Notes: generated by a model not told the origin, from the letters alone. Numbered from the stretch's first letter, positions 9,725 to 20,077 are shown. The stretch is DNA of 64,000 nt from Candidatus Tetragenococcus pullicola (GCA_019115705.1 DXDB01000160.1:1-64000); one strand, 5' to 3'. Made by a program: numbers and translations.

Positions 9725-11722
9725 ATGGCTAATTTTACTTATGGAACTGATTATGTTGACTATCAAAACGGTAATGAACAAGTGCGTGTAATGGCTTGGG
9801 GAAAGAATAGCTTACGAGTTGTTAGTAACCCTAGTGGTCCAGTTGATTTGGATTGTGCAGCTCTTTTAGAGGTTGAACCAACCGAGGCAAGTATCACTAT
9901 TGAAGATGGGATTGCTAAAATTACCAATGGCAAAATTACTGGGGTTATTGATGAATCAAATACCTGGAATCCAAATGGGAGACTTTCTTTTTATAACCAA
10001 AAAGGAGAATTATTACTTAAAGAAGCTTATGATGGTCCTTTTTTAGACAAGCCACGATGGTTTAGAGGAATTCCTGGTGGTGATTTTCGTCTGCAAGCAA
10101 CCTTTGCCTCAAATCCTGAGGAAAAAATTTATGGAATGGGGCAATACCAACAAACTATCTTAAATTTAAAGGGCTGTAATTTGGAATTGGCACATCGCAA
10201 TTCACAAGTATCGATTCCTTTTTATATGTCGAACCTTGGTTACGGGTTCTTTTGGCATAATCCTGCGGTTGGCACTGTTTCTTTTGGTACTAACACAACA
10301 GAATGGCGCGCGGAAAGTACCAAACAGCTTGACTATTGGATTACAGCAGGTGATAGTCCAGCTGAAATTGAAAGCCAATATAGTGATGTGACAGGACACG
10401 CACCAATGATGCCAGAATATGGTTTAGGATTTTGGCAATGCAAATTACGTTATTCTTCTCAAGAAGAGGTGTTAGAAATTGCCCGAGAATATCACAAACG
10501 CAAAATTCCTGTTGATGTATTGGTCATTGACTACTACCATTGGCCGCGTTGTGGTGATTTTCGTTTTGATGAAAACTTTTTCCCAGATCCTAAGGCAATG
10601 GCCGATGAAGTACGTTCTTATGGGATGGAATTAATGGTTTCTATTTGGCCACAAATTGAAAGCCGTTCAGAAAATTATAACGAAATGAAAAGAAAAGGTC
10701 TTTTAGTCAAAACAGATCGTGGGATTGATGTCCAAATGCTCTTTCATGGTAACAATGTTTTCTATGATGCGACTAATCCTAAAGCGCGGCAGTATGTTTG
10801 GGAAAAAGTTAAAAAGAATTATCGAGAAAATGGCATTCGCTTGTTCTGGTTAGATGAAGCAGAGCCTGAATATGGCACGTATGATTTTGATATGTACCGT
10901 TATTATATTGGCAGTGCTCTACAAAAAACCAATCTTTATCCAAGAGAATATGTTCGAGGCTTTGACGATGGTGAAAAAAACGATTATCAGGAACATTCGA
11001 TTAAATTAGTACGTTGCGCCTGGGCTGGTAGTCAACGTTATGGTGCTTTGGTTTGGTCTGGAGATATTCATTCTAATTTTGAAGTTTTCAAGCGGCAAAT
11101 TGTTGCTGGACTACAAATGGGATTAGCTGGAATTCCTTGGTGGACAACGGATATCGGTGGGTTTCATGGTGGTAATATTTATGATAAAAATTTCCAAGAA
11201 TTGTTAATTCGTTGGTTCCAATGGGCAACTTTTTGTCCAGTCATGCGACTTCATGGTTCAAGACACCCGCAGACACCTTTATTTAAAGCTGACGGAGAAC
11301 CAACAGAAATGACAGGAGCGGCCAATGAAATTTGGAGCTACGGGGAAGAAAACTATGAAATCATGAAAAAGTTCATTTTTATTCGTGAAAGCTTACGAGA
11401 GTATACGCGAGAATTAATGCGAGAGGCATCTGAAGAAGGAAAACCAGTCATGCGAACCATGTTTTATGATTTTCCCAAAGATGCCATTACTTGGGATTTA
11501 GATACACAGTATATGTATGGTTCCGATATTTTAGTCGCACCAATCGTTGAAGAAAAGGCGACAGAGCGCCGGGTTTACCTACCAGAAGGAGCCACTTGGG
11601 TAGACGCACGAGATGGAGACTCTTATGAAGGTGGGCAATGGATAAAATCACAAGCAACCATTGAGACTTTACCAATCTTCTTGAGAGATGGAAAACAAGA
11701 ATACCTGATTGGAAAAGTGTAA
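9725..11722 (+). CDS. GH31 family glycosidase (alpha-xylosidase/alpha-glucosidase type), intracellular
   Basis: PMMPEYGLGFWQCKLRYSSQEEVLEIAREY, LFWLDEAEPEYG nucleophile region, WTTDIGGFHGG. Confidence 0.9.
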   Translation: MANFTYGTDYVDYQNGNEQVRVMAWGKNSLRVVSNPSGPVDLDCAALLEVEPTEASITIEDGIAKITNGKITGVIDESNTWNPNGRLSFYNQKGELLLKEAYDGPFLDKPRWFRGIPGGDFRLQATFASNPEEKIYGMGQYQQTILNLKGCNLELAHRNSQVSIPFYMSNLGYGFFWHNPAVGTVSFGTNTTEWRAESTKQLDYWITAGDSPAEIESQYSDVTGHAPMMPEYGLGFWQCKLRYSSQEEVLEIAREYHKRKIPVDVLVIDYYHWPRCGDFRFDENFFPDPKAMADEVRSYGMELMVSIWPQIESRSENYNEMKRKGLLVKTDRGIDVQMLFHGNNVFYDATNPKARQYVWEKVKKNYRENGIRLFWLDEAEPEYGTYDFDMYRYYIGSALQKTNLYPREYVRGFDDGEKNDYQEHSIKLVRCAWAGSQRYGALVWSGDIHSNFEVFKRQIVAGLQMGLAGIPWWTTDIGGFHGGNIYDKNFQELLIRWFQWATFCPVMRLHGSRHPQTPLFKADGEPTEMTGAANEIWSYGEENYEIMKKFIFIRESLREYTRELMREASEEGKPVMRTMFYDFPKDAITWDLDTQYMYGSDILVAPIVEEKATERRVYLPEGATWVDARDGDSYEGGQWIKSQATIETLPIFLRDGKQEYLIGKV

Positions 11723-11847
11723 GAAAATAAGAATTTATATTTTTGGTAGTTTTTAAATTAACAAGAAAAAACTACTTACTGATTCTATTTGTTTTAGATG
11801 ATAAAATAAGGAAAAATATTAGGTCTAAGGGTCAAATAAGCTATACC

Positions 11848-11900
11848 AAAAAAGAATCCATATCTGTCAGAAAGCCAACAGTCAGATATAGATTCTTTTT
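11848..11900 (+). terminator. Terminator after GH31
   Basis: AAAAAAGAATCCATATCTG ... CAGATATAGATTCTTTTTT inverted repeat. Confidence 0.7.
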
Positions 11901-12184
11901 TAACTTTTATGGTTTTATAGATTTCAGTTTTATTTTGCACTGAGATAAATAATTATAAACTTTCTTCTGATGTAAAAATAGCATTACATATTTCATTCTG
12001 TGAGCAGTTTTGATAAGTGATTTCCTTACTCTTATTCATTTTGTAGTTTCTGATTGAGGGAACTCATTTTGTTACTGTTTTTATTTATAGATGAAATTAG
12101 TTATTTTAAAATGATAACAATCGTATGAATTATTCATCTATATATAAGTGTATAAAGACTATAGAAAATTCTATCGACAGAATT

Positions 12185-12200
12185 TGGTATGAAATTTGCT
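12185..12200 (+). promoter_or_regulatory. Probable sigma-54 promoter (TGGTATGAAATTTGCT)
   Basis: GG(-24) and GC(-12) conserved with exact spacing; C4 of TGGCAC replaced by T; 52 bp upstream of the secreted lyase ORF. Confidence 0.55.
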
Positions 12201-12251
12201 TTTTGAGAACTGTAGAACTATTTTTAGAAAAATAATAGAAGGAGGAAAAGT

Positions 12252-15200
12252 ATGGCTAGAATTAGACGGGTAATAGTAGGAATGATAGGCTTATTTTTAT
12301 TGACAACAGGAGGTGCTACCGTAAATGCCAAAGAGCAACAAGAGATTACTTTAGAGGAAGATGCATTTGTCTCATCGTTTAACAACCAGAATGATCAAGT
12401 CATGATAGAAAGTAATGATAACAAAATAATTGTTGGAAAAGGAAGGCATGCTTTTTATAAACTGAATTTGAAAGAACTATCAAGTGATTCACTAGATAAG
12501 GTTACGTTAAATTTAGCTAAATCTCATGCTGCAAATACTTTAGTTTATAATGAAGCTTCGAACTTTTTACGTTCTGATGATGGTAAGGAAGGTGACGAGG
12601 AATGGACTGCTGATAATATAACTTTTAATAAACGCCCTATTAATTTAGATAATAGCAAAAAATACACACATGCATTAGATAAAAGCGGCGAGTATGATAT
12701 TTCTTTAGATGTAAGTGAAATCGTGAAAAAAGCAATAAATGAAAATAGAAATGTTATTACAATCCATATTACGACAGAAGAAGTAGAAGATTCGACAGTT
12801 AGTGCTACGGAATTTTATTCATCAAGGTCAGGTAAGAAACCTTATATTGCTATTTCTAAAAAAACAGATGAGCAACCAATCGAGATAGTTGGAAATGATA
12901 TTGGAGATTATACAACGAATAGTTTTTTACCAATTGGTTATTACAAGATAAAAGATCCGAAAAATTCATCACATTATGTCAGTACAGATGGGAATGGAAA
13001 TATTCAATTTGTTAAAGATTCTAATCAAGCGGAAGTTTTTTCTATATATAAGTCAGAAGCTGTGGAAAGTATAAAAGGGAATATTGACTCAACTTTTGCT
13101 ATTCAATCAACAGAAAATGGTAAATTTTTAACAATTCAACTCTATTTTAATTCTACAGATGATGATAAATCATATTACAATAAGTTAGATGAAAATAATT
13201 TTTATCTCAACTTCTCATCACCAAGAGTTAACTATAATGAGCGATTCAAATTAACGTTTTTTGAAAAAAGTAATAGAGTAACAATTGCCTCTCATCTAGA
13301 TACATTACGAGATGAAGAAAGTAAGAATGATTTTTACTTAAGCTCTTCAGAGAAAGGATTAACGACATCAAGAAATCAGCGCAATCCTTATTATTTTGAA
13401 TTAGAAGAATCGAATCATTCAGGCCCAATTGTTGTTACCAATGATGTTTATGGGGATGAAATGATTGTTTCTTGGAAAGCTGTTCAGGAAGATGATGACA
13501 TCAGTGATTATAAAATCAGTTCTGGAACGTCGATTATACAAGAAGGAGACTATTTTCAATCCACTATTCCTATAAATCAATTGGATGAAGAGAATTCAAT
13601 TGTTGTTAACTACAATAATGAGAATATTCAAGTAAGTGGTCAGACAAATTTTAAAAGTTTTACTCACCCAGGAATCCAATTAAATAATGAGAACCTACAA
13701 AATATGAAACAACATATTCAAGATAAAGAAGAACCATGGTATAGTGATTATTTAAAATTGAGAGATAACGTTCCCAACCAACAAAGTTCTGTAGATTATG
13801 TGACTAATGTTCATGAAGGAGTAGGCCGAGGCGATCCAGCAGGTCACGGGAATATCGGCGACTTTGAAAAAGCAGGAAATGCTGCTTATTTCAATGCCTT
13901 ACAGTGGGTAATAACAGGAGAAGATAAGTTTGCTAAAACAGCTACTAAAATATTGAATAGTTGGTCTAGCGAATTAAAAGTAATCGATGGTCGTGACCGT
14001 ATTTTAGGCGCTGGAATCAATAGTGTAAAATTAATTGAAGCTGCTGAAATATTGGCTTACTTTGATGGCGGATATGATGACTTTACAATGGAAAATCAGA
14101 GCCAAATGCAACGCATGCTAAAGAATGTTGTATATCCAGTTATTGAAGACCTAGGTAGTCCGATGATAGCCAATGGGAATTGGGATACAGCGGCTATGAA
14201 TGCTATGATTGCAATTGGAATTTTTACTAACGATCAAGAAATTTTCCAAAGAGCGATTGACCTTTATCAAGACACTCATATAAATGGATCAATCAGTGTG
14301 TATGTCAGTGATAGTGGTCAAAGTGTAGAAAGTGCTCGAGATCAAGCCCATGCACAGTTGGGCATCGGCTATATGGCAGCAACAAGTCAAGCTGCTTATA
14401 ATCAAAATATTGATTTGTTTTCACTTTACGATAATCGCCTTGCAAAAGCTTTTGAATGGGCGGCAAAATACAACCTTTATGAAGAAGTTTCTTTTACGCC
14501 ATTAATGAATGTTTTTCAAGATACTAAGCGAGGTTATTGGACTATTTTAGATAGTGAAAAAATTAATCGTGGCGAATTAAGACCAGTTTATGAACAAGTC
14601 CTTGCTCATTATCAGAATAAAGGAGTAGATATGACTTGGACAGAAAAAGCAGCTCGTGCTATGCGTTCAGAAGGATTGGTTCATAATGACAACTTAAATT
14701 TTTCAACACTTACATTTTACAATGGAGAAAAGTATGAAAGTGCACCAAGTCCTACTTTTAAAATAAGAACTCGTCTTGAACCTTGGTATGAAAGAAACTT
14801 GCAATTTGAAGATGATAAACCAGTCTATGAGACGTTGAGTTCATACTACTCACTATCAAATAATGATGAAATATCAGCAAACAAGCAAAGAGATAATGCT
14901 GATGTCTTTCAGTTGATTGCTAATGAGGATGGAACGTATGCGATATTAAATCAAGAAAATGGAAAATATCTATCAATCAAGGAAGAATTGAACAAAGAAG
15001 GAAATAACTTGTTGAAGGCTGATGCTACTAAAATAACAGATAGTGAGAAGTTTAATGTGATGGGGACTGGCGTTGGCTGTATGTACCTTGAATCACCAGC
15101 TTTTTCAAATCGTATTGTTACGACTACAGTTGAAAATGAGAAAGAGCCAGAAAATGCTAATTTAGTTCTATCATTAGGATCGAACCAAACGGATGATTTT

Positions 15201-15515
15201 GCTTCTGTTACTTTAAATGATCGTTTAATCTTCCATTATCTTGATGATGAAGAAGCATCAATTTTACCAGAATCTATTAAGTTAAATGCAACTGGAATAA
15301 AAACGTTGAAAAAAGGAAAACATATAGAACTTTCTCCAGAAATAACCCCAGAAAATGCTACAAGTAAACATATTGAATGGGCGTTTAGTAGAGAAGGTAT
15401 TGTTGAAATTGATGAAGACAATATATTGACAGCTAAAAAGCCTGGTATTACGAAAGTAACTGCGAAAACAGTTAATGGTAAATCAGCCACGGTAACAATC
15501 CGAGTGACAAAATAA
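12252..15515 (+). CDS. Large secreted alginate-lyase-superfamily polysaccharide lyase (lyase A): signal peptide, DNRLRE/CBM-like N-domain, alpha/alpha-toroid lyase domain, C-terminal Big_2-like domain
   Basis: Signal peptide MARIRRVIVGMIGLFLLTTGGATVNAKE; GNWDTAAMNAMIAIG and QSVESARDQAHAQLGIGYMA motifs; C-term SIKLNATGIKTLKKGKHIELSPEITPENAT...VTIRVTK. Confidence 0.8.
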   Translation: MARIRRVIVGMIGLFLLTTGGATVNAKEQQEITLEEDAFVSSFNNQNDQVMIESNDNKIIVGKGRHAFYKLNLKELSSDSLDKVTLNLAKSHAANTLVYNEASNFLRSDDGKEGDEEWTADNITFNKRPINLDNSKKYTHALDKSGEYDISLDVSEIVKKAINENRNVITIHITTEEVEDSTVSATEFYSSRSGKKPYIAISKKTDEQPIEIVGNDIGDYTTNSFLPIGYYKIKDPKNSSHYVSTDGNGNIQFVKDSNQAEVFSIYKSEAVESIKGNIDSTFAIQSTENGKFLTIQLYFNSTDDDKSYYNKLDENNFYLNFSSPRVNYNERFKLTFFEKSNRVTIASHLDTLRDEESKNDFYLSSSEKGLTTSRNQRNPYYFELEESNHSGPIVVTNDVYGDEMIVSWKAVQEDDDISDYKISSGTSIIQEGDYFQSTIPINQLDEENSIVVNYNNENIQVSGQTNFKSFTHPGIQLNNENLQNMKQHIQDKEEPWYSDYLKLRDNVPNQQSSVDYVTNVHEGVGRGDPAGHGNIGDFEKAGNAAYFNALQWVITGEDKFAKTATKILNSWSSELKVIDGRDRILGAGINSVKLIEAAEILAYFDGGYDDFTMENQSQMQRMLKNVVYPVIEDLGSPMIANGNWDTAAMNAMIAIGIFTNDQEIFQRAIDLYQDTHINGSISVYVSDSGQSVESARDQAHAQLGIGYMAATSQAAYNQNIDLFSLYDNRLAKAFEWAAKYNLYEEVSFTPLMNVFQDTKRGYWTILDSEKINRGELRPVYEQVLAHYQNKGVDMTWTEKAARAMRSEGLVHNDNLNFSTLTFYNGEKYESAPSPTFKIRTRLEPWYERNLQFEDDKPVYETLSSYYSLSNNDEISANKQRDNADVFQLIANEDGTYAILNQENGKYLSIKEELNKEGNNLLKADATKITDSEKFNVMGTGVGCMYLESPAFSNRIVTTTVENEKEPENANLVLSLGSNQTDDFASVTLNDRLIFHYLDDEEASILPESIKLNATGIKTLKKGKHIELSPEITPENATSKHIEWAFSREGIVEIDEDNILTAKKPGITKVTAKTVNGKSATVTIRVTK

Positions 15516-15531
15516 GAATAAAGGTGACAAA

Positions 15532-16141
15532 ATGAAGAAAATTTTGCATATTGGTTCGACGCTTTACACAATACTAATGATTGGTTTGGTCGCCAAAACC
15601 CTATTTTGTACTTTTTTCCATTTTAAAAACGTTGATATGAAGCCTTTTTAAGATAGTGAAAATGGAACTTTGAGGTTTTGGCTACCTAACCATGATTGGG
15701 TTTATTGGCTTTTTTATAGGGATACGACTCAACGGTGGTGAAGGGATTGGCCCCTGGCAGTTTCGGGCAGTCTTATCGGAAAGTATGCAAGAAACTTATC
15801 CTGTAGGAAGTTTGCTTGTCACAAAGCAAGTTCCTATCAAGGATATAAAAGAAGGCGATGTCCTTTCAATGCAAATAGGAGAGACTGTTCTTTCTCATCG
15901 AATTGTTCATAAATTTAGACAAGAGGATGACTATGTTTTTCAAACAAAAGGAGATAGTAACACGAAAAAAGATCCTTTTGTAGTAAAAGAAAATCAGATA
16001 TTAGGGAAGGTAGTCTTAGGTATTCCTAGCTTGGGGAAGTTTTTGTTAAAACTTCAAACCGCGAATGGAAAAATTGCTTTCTTTTTACTATTGATTGAAC
16101 TTTATTTGTTACAAACCTTTATCAAATTAATTTGGAGTTAG
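15532..16141 (+). pseudogene. sipW: SipW-type signal peptidase I gene interrupted in its N-terminal TM segment by a MITE-like insertion; downstream ORF 15692-16141 remains open
   Basis: ATG at 15532 encodes MKKILHIGSTLYTILMIG..., then insertion; resumes MIGFIGFFIGIRLNGGEGIGPWQFRAVLSESMQ...LSHRIVHKF. Intact paralogue at 49469 shows continuity. Confidence 0.8.
15585..15691. mobile_element. ~107-bp MITE-like insertion with imperfect terminal inverted repeats and 8-bp target duplication
   Basis: TIRs GGTCGCCAAAACC (15588-15600) / GGTTTTGGCTACC (15674-15686); flanking ATGATTGG at 15577-15584 and 15692-15699. Confidence 0.82.
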
Positions 16142-16153
16142 GAGAAAAAATAA

Positions 16154-16867
16154 ATGAAAAATAAATTAAAAACGTTGATGCATAGTAAATTAGTAAAAGT
16201 AATTATTACAGGAGTTGCGATAGGGACGGTTGGAATCGGAAGTACGTATGCTTGGTGGACTGCAGAATCAGAAGCTGCGTATACCGTAAAAACAGGGAAA
16301 ATGAATGTAAAAGCTGACTTTACAAATATTGAAAATGAAACAGGGTATGAACCAGGATTGTATGTAGAAGGCGATGGAACGATCATGAATACTGGTAGTG
16401 TGGATGCTTTAGTAAAAGTTTCTGATAATAGTAAAATAAAATTTGCCTACGACACAGACGAAAATGCGATCCCTTCTGATGCACGTGTTTTTGAAGAAGT
16501 GGATCCATCAGCAATCGTAATGGATATTTTACCGACTATCGATGATTCACAAGAGGATGCGTTTTGGTATACAGGAAGCAATGGTGATTTATATGTATTA
16601 ATGATTCCAGGCTCTCAAGTGAGTACCCATGTGACACAAAATTTTCTTGGGGATAAGCTAGACAATCGTTATATGTCGGCAGTAGTAAATACGAAACTAA
16701 AAGCAAATGCTACTCAAGCAATCGAAGAGGCAAGCCTTGCTAATTTTGATGAGAGTATGGAGAATTTAACACCATATGATGGTAACCCAATGGATAAGAC
16801 TTTTTCTACAAACGACTATGCAACGCGAGCTATGGAATTTTTGAACGACATGACTAATAAAAAATAG
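16154..16867 (+). CDS. TasA/camelysin-like exported protein with SipW-dependent signal peptide (copy 1)
   Basis: KVIITGVAIGTVGIGSTYAWWTAESEAAYTVKTGKMNVKADF: SipW-type signal and N-terminal TasA-like motif; directly downstream of sipW. Confidence 0.82.
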   Translation: MKNKLKTLMHSKLVKVIITGVAIGTVGIGSTYAWWTAESEAAYTVKTGKMNVKADFTNIENETGYEPGLYVEGDGTIMNTGSVDALVKVSDNSKIKFAYDTDENAIPSDARVFEEVDPSAIVMDILPTIDDSQEDAFWYTGSNGDLYVLMIPGSQVSTHVTQNFLGDKLDNRYMSAVVNTKLKANATQAIEEASLANFDESMENLTPYDGNPMDKTFSTNDYATRAMEFLNDMTNKK

Positions 16868-16910
16868 TGAAAAAATAATAGTATAAAAGCCTATATCTGG
16901 TTATGACATT

Positions 16911-16958
16911 CTCTCCTTACATAGGACACTGAAACACAAAGGTCCTATGTAGGGGGAG
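16911..16958 (+). terminator. Hairpin after tasA-like gene 1
   Basis: CTCTCCTTACATAGGAC ... GTCCTATGTAGGGGGAG inverted repeat. Confidence 0.45.
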
Positions 16959-17260
16959 TTTGTGTATCAAAAAGAAAAGATGAAGTATACTCTAGAAAAA
17001 CGAAAGGGAGGTAGTGAGGTAGTACAGAACTATCTGATTGCCAACTATTTTTAGCTTCTCTGTATTGGGACTTTACCTAAGTACGAACCTAAAGTTGGAA
17101 ATAGCGGACACTTTTATGTACTATCACATTAGTCTGAAGTTTTTGATTATGAATTGTAATAATCCAAAGGGAAGGTGTTTAATCATTAAAATAGCCTATC
17201 GACACAAAATAAAATAAGTGTTATAGTGTCGATGAATGAATTACTTTTGGAGGGGATCAT

Positions 17261-20017
17261 TTGTCTAAAGATAAAGTCATTGAACAATTGCAAATTGAAA
17301 CCGAGAAATTAAAAGAGGTCGTTGCCTCAGATGCGTTGACGACAGAAGCAATCTCAAGTGCCATTGGTATTCAGCGAAATACAACCAGCCAATATTTAAA
17401 TGAACTGATTAAAGAAGATCTAGCCATTAAAGTGAAGACGCGTCCTGCTTATTATTTTGATAAAGCTGTTTTTGCTGAGAAATTTTTTCCGACTTCAAAG
17501 AGCGTTTATAATCGTTTTGAAAATTTAAAAAAAGAAGCAGAATTTCTTGCTAATAATAAAAAGGACCCAGTTTTTGATGCTCTGATTGGTGCTGATTCTA
17601 GTTTGCGGACGGCAATCGATCAAATAAAAGCTGCGGTCAGATATCCCGGTGTGGGTTTACCAATGCTTTTTCATGGTGAAACTGGCGTCGGAAAAAGTAT
17701 GTTGGCTAAGACTACTTATGAATTTTGTGTGGAACAGCAGTTATTGCCGGCAAATGCGCCTTTTTTGGAATTAAATTGTGCGCAGTATTACCATAATCAA
17801 GAGTTGTTAAGTAGTATTTTATTCGGTTATAAAAAGGGCTCGTTTACGGGTGCAACCAATGATGGAGTGGGCTTGTTGGAAGCTTGTGATGGAGGTATTT
17901 TATTCTTAGATGAATGCCATCGCTTGTCGCCTGAAAGTCAAGAAAAGTTGTTTACCTTTATGGATAAAGGAACTTACCAACGGATTGGCGAAAACAATAT
18001 CGAGCGACATTCTCACGTGCGAATTATTTTTGCGACGACAGAAGATATTAATAATAATTTTTTACGGACCTTTATTCGTCGTATCCCCATTGTGGTGAAC
18101 ATTCCGGCGATGAAAGAACGCAGTCATCAAGAAAAAGTTGAGTATGTCTATTCTTTCTTTTTAGAAGAAAGTAAAAAACTTGGGAAAGAGTTGATTATTT
18201 CTCCATGGATCCTGACACGATTAACCTTAATGAATTATCAGGATAATGTGGGCGAGTTAAAGAATCTGATCAAAATCATTTGTGCTGGAGCTTTTAGTAA
18301 GCAACAAGAAAGCAAACAAGTAAAAGTAACTATCAGCAGTTTAGAAGCAAGGCTATTGTCACGCTTTATGCAAGTAAAGGAAATCAGTAGCTACGAGGGA
18401 AAAGAAATTTGTATCACGCCAACTAGTCAACTTTCTGAATTTGTCCAATCTACCAATTCAGATACTAGCTTGATCAATGATATCTATAAGGTCTTTCAAC
18501 GGTTGTTTGAACAGCTAAACAAAGAGGAAGTTACTGAAGATTATTTGATTCAACAGTCATCAAGAGAAGCGGCAACGGTGATTGAAATGATGGTTTTCAA
18601 AGATGGCGAACAACAAGATAACGCCTTGAAATTATTGCATACTACCATTCAAGAGCTCGTAAATTTTTTGGAAAGCAGTTTTTATATAAAAATCAGTGGG
18701 AACGCGATTACGGCGCTAACCAATTATCTGTATAAACGCAACAACTTTTCAGCAGTCTTTTCTTTTATTGATCCAACTTTTTTAAGTGAGTTGACTCAAT
18801 TCACCGAGACTAGATTGACTACAGAAAATAAAATATTAGATGCTCTGATTGAGTTATTTGAAACAAAATTAGATATTTCTTTAATGGATTTTGAAAAAGC
18901 ATTACTAATATTTTACTTGCACAGTTTGGATCTACAAATCAAACGACCTGAAGTACACGGCTTAATTTTAGCTCATGGGTTTTCCACGGCGAGTAGTATT
19001 GCAGATGTCGTGAATCGTTTTTTAGAAGAGCATATTTTTGATGCCTTTGATATGCCATTTAATGTATCCTTAGATAAGGTGAAAGAATATTTACAGTTTT
19101 ATCTTAAAAACAATGATTGCCAAAAAGGGCTAGTTGTCTTAGTCGATATGGGCTCTTTAGTAGATTTGGCTGATAATTTGGAAGACCAAGTGACAGGACC
19201 TATGCTTGTCATTGATAACGTCACAACCCAACAAGCTTTATTTGTCGGAGATATGCTGACACATAAAGAAAAGTTAGAAGAAATCGGAAAGAAAATCTCA
19301 GAAGGATTACAGATTCAATATCAAGTGACCTATCCTAAAGTTGTCAAAAAGCCTTTGATTATCACGGTTTGTCATACAGGATTAGGAGCTGCTCAACAAC
19401 TAAAAGAATTTTTGCAAAGTTCTTTACCAGATAAAATTGACTATCAAGTAGAAGCTGTGGATTATCATTATTTAAAAAAATATGGGACAGAAAATTCTTT
19501 GTTTAGTCAATACGACGTTGAGGGAATCATTGGAACTGTCGATCCTAAAATCGAAGGAATTCCTTATGTTTCTTTGGAAGATTTAATCTCAGGAGAAGGG
19601 CAGTTATATATCGAACAAATCTTTACGCAAGTTCATGAGGCAAGTATACGCAAAGAAATAAATGATAGCTTGATTCGGAATTTGTCGATTGAGCGTTTGA
19701 TTTCTGCTATTACCATTTTGGATGTGCAAAAAGTGATTAGTTATATTGATACCATGCTTGAAGAATTGGAAAAGAAATTAACCATTCAATTGTCTAATAG
19801 TAAGCGAGCGATTCTTTATGTGCATATCGCTGGCCTTGTGGAACGTTCCATTCGTAATATGGAGGTTTCCGAATATCATAACGATGAAGTGGTTGGAAAC
19901 CGACAAAAAGAGATTCGGATTATTTCTGAGAGTTTTAAAGAAATTGAAAGTGCCTATAGTATTCGTATCAGTGACTATGAATTAAATTATCTGTATGACA
20001 TTATTTATGATATTTAA
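17261..20017 (+). CDS. Second LevR/ManR-type sigma-54 activator
   Basis: GETGVGKS, KKGSFTGATNDG, EIIA-like and PRD-like C-terminal domains. Confidence 0.92.
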   Translation: MSKDKVIEQLQIETEKLKEVVASDALTTEAISSAIGIQRNTTSQYLNELIKEDLAIKVKTRPAYYFDKAVFAEKFFPTSKSVYNRFENLKKEAEFLANNKKDPVFDALIGADSSLRTAIDQIKAAVRYPGVGLPMLFHGETGVGKSMLAKTTYEFCVEQQLLPANAPFLELNCAQYYHNQELLSSILFGYKKGSFTGATNDGVGLLEACDGGILFLDECHRLSPESQEKLFTFMDKGTYQRIGENNIERHSHVRIIFATTEDINNNFLRTFIRRIPIVVNIPAMKERSHQEKVEYVYSFFLEESKKLGKELIISPWILTRLTLMNYQDNVGELKNLIKIICAGAFSKQQESKQVKVTISSLEARLLSRFMQVKEISSYEGKEICITPTSQLSEFVQSTNSDTSLINDIYKVFQRLFEQLNKEEVTEDYLIQQSSREAATVIEMMVFKDGEQQDNALKLLHTTIQELVNFLESSFYIKISGNAITALTNYLYKRNNFSAVFSFIDPTFLSELTQFTETRLTTENKILDALIELFETKLDISLMDFEKALLIFYLHSLDLQIKRPEVHGLILAHGFSTASSIADVVNRFLEEHIFDAFDMPFNVSLDKVKEYLQFYLKNNDCQKGLVVLVDMGSLVDLADNLEDQVTGPMLVIDNVTTQQALFVGDMLTHKEKLEEIGKKISEGLQIQYQVTYPKVVKKPLIITVCHTGLGAAQQLKEFLQSSLPDKIDYQVEAVDYHYLKKYGTENSLFSQYDVEGIIGTVDPKIEGIPYVSLEDLISGEGQLYIEQIFTQVHEASIRKEINDSLIRNLSIERLISAITILDVQKVISYIDTMLEELEKKLTIQLSNSKRAILYVHIAGLVERSIRNMEVSEYHNDEVVGNRQKEIRIISESFKEIESAYSIRISDYELNYLYDIIYDI

Positions 20018-20077
20018 GCGTTAAAGAAGGTGGTGAAATCTTATTCACTGCCTTTTTTTATTTTATTCGACACAACT

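Noticed and set aside
11743-11943. 66-aa plus-strand ORF after GH31
   Set aside because: Spans the terminator hairpin at 11848-11900; no protein features.
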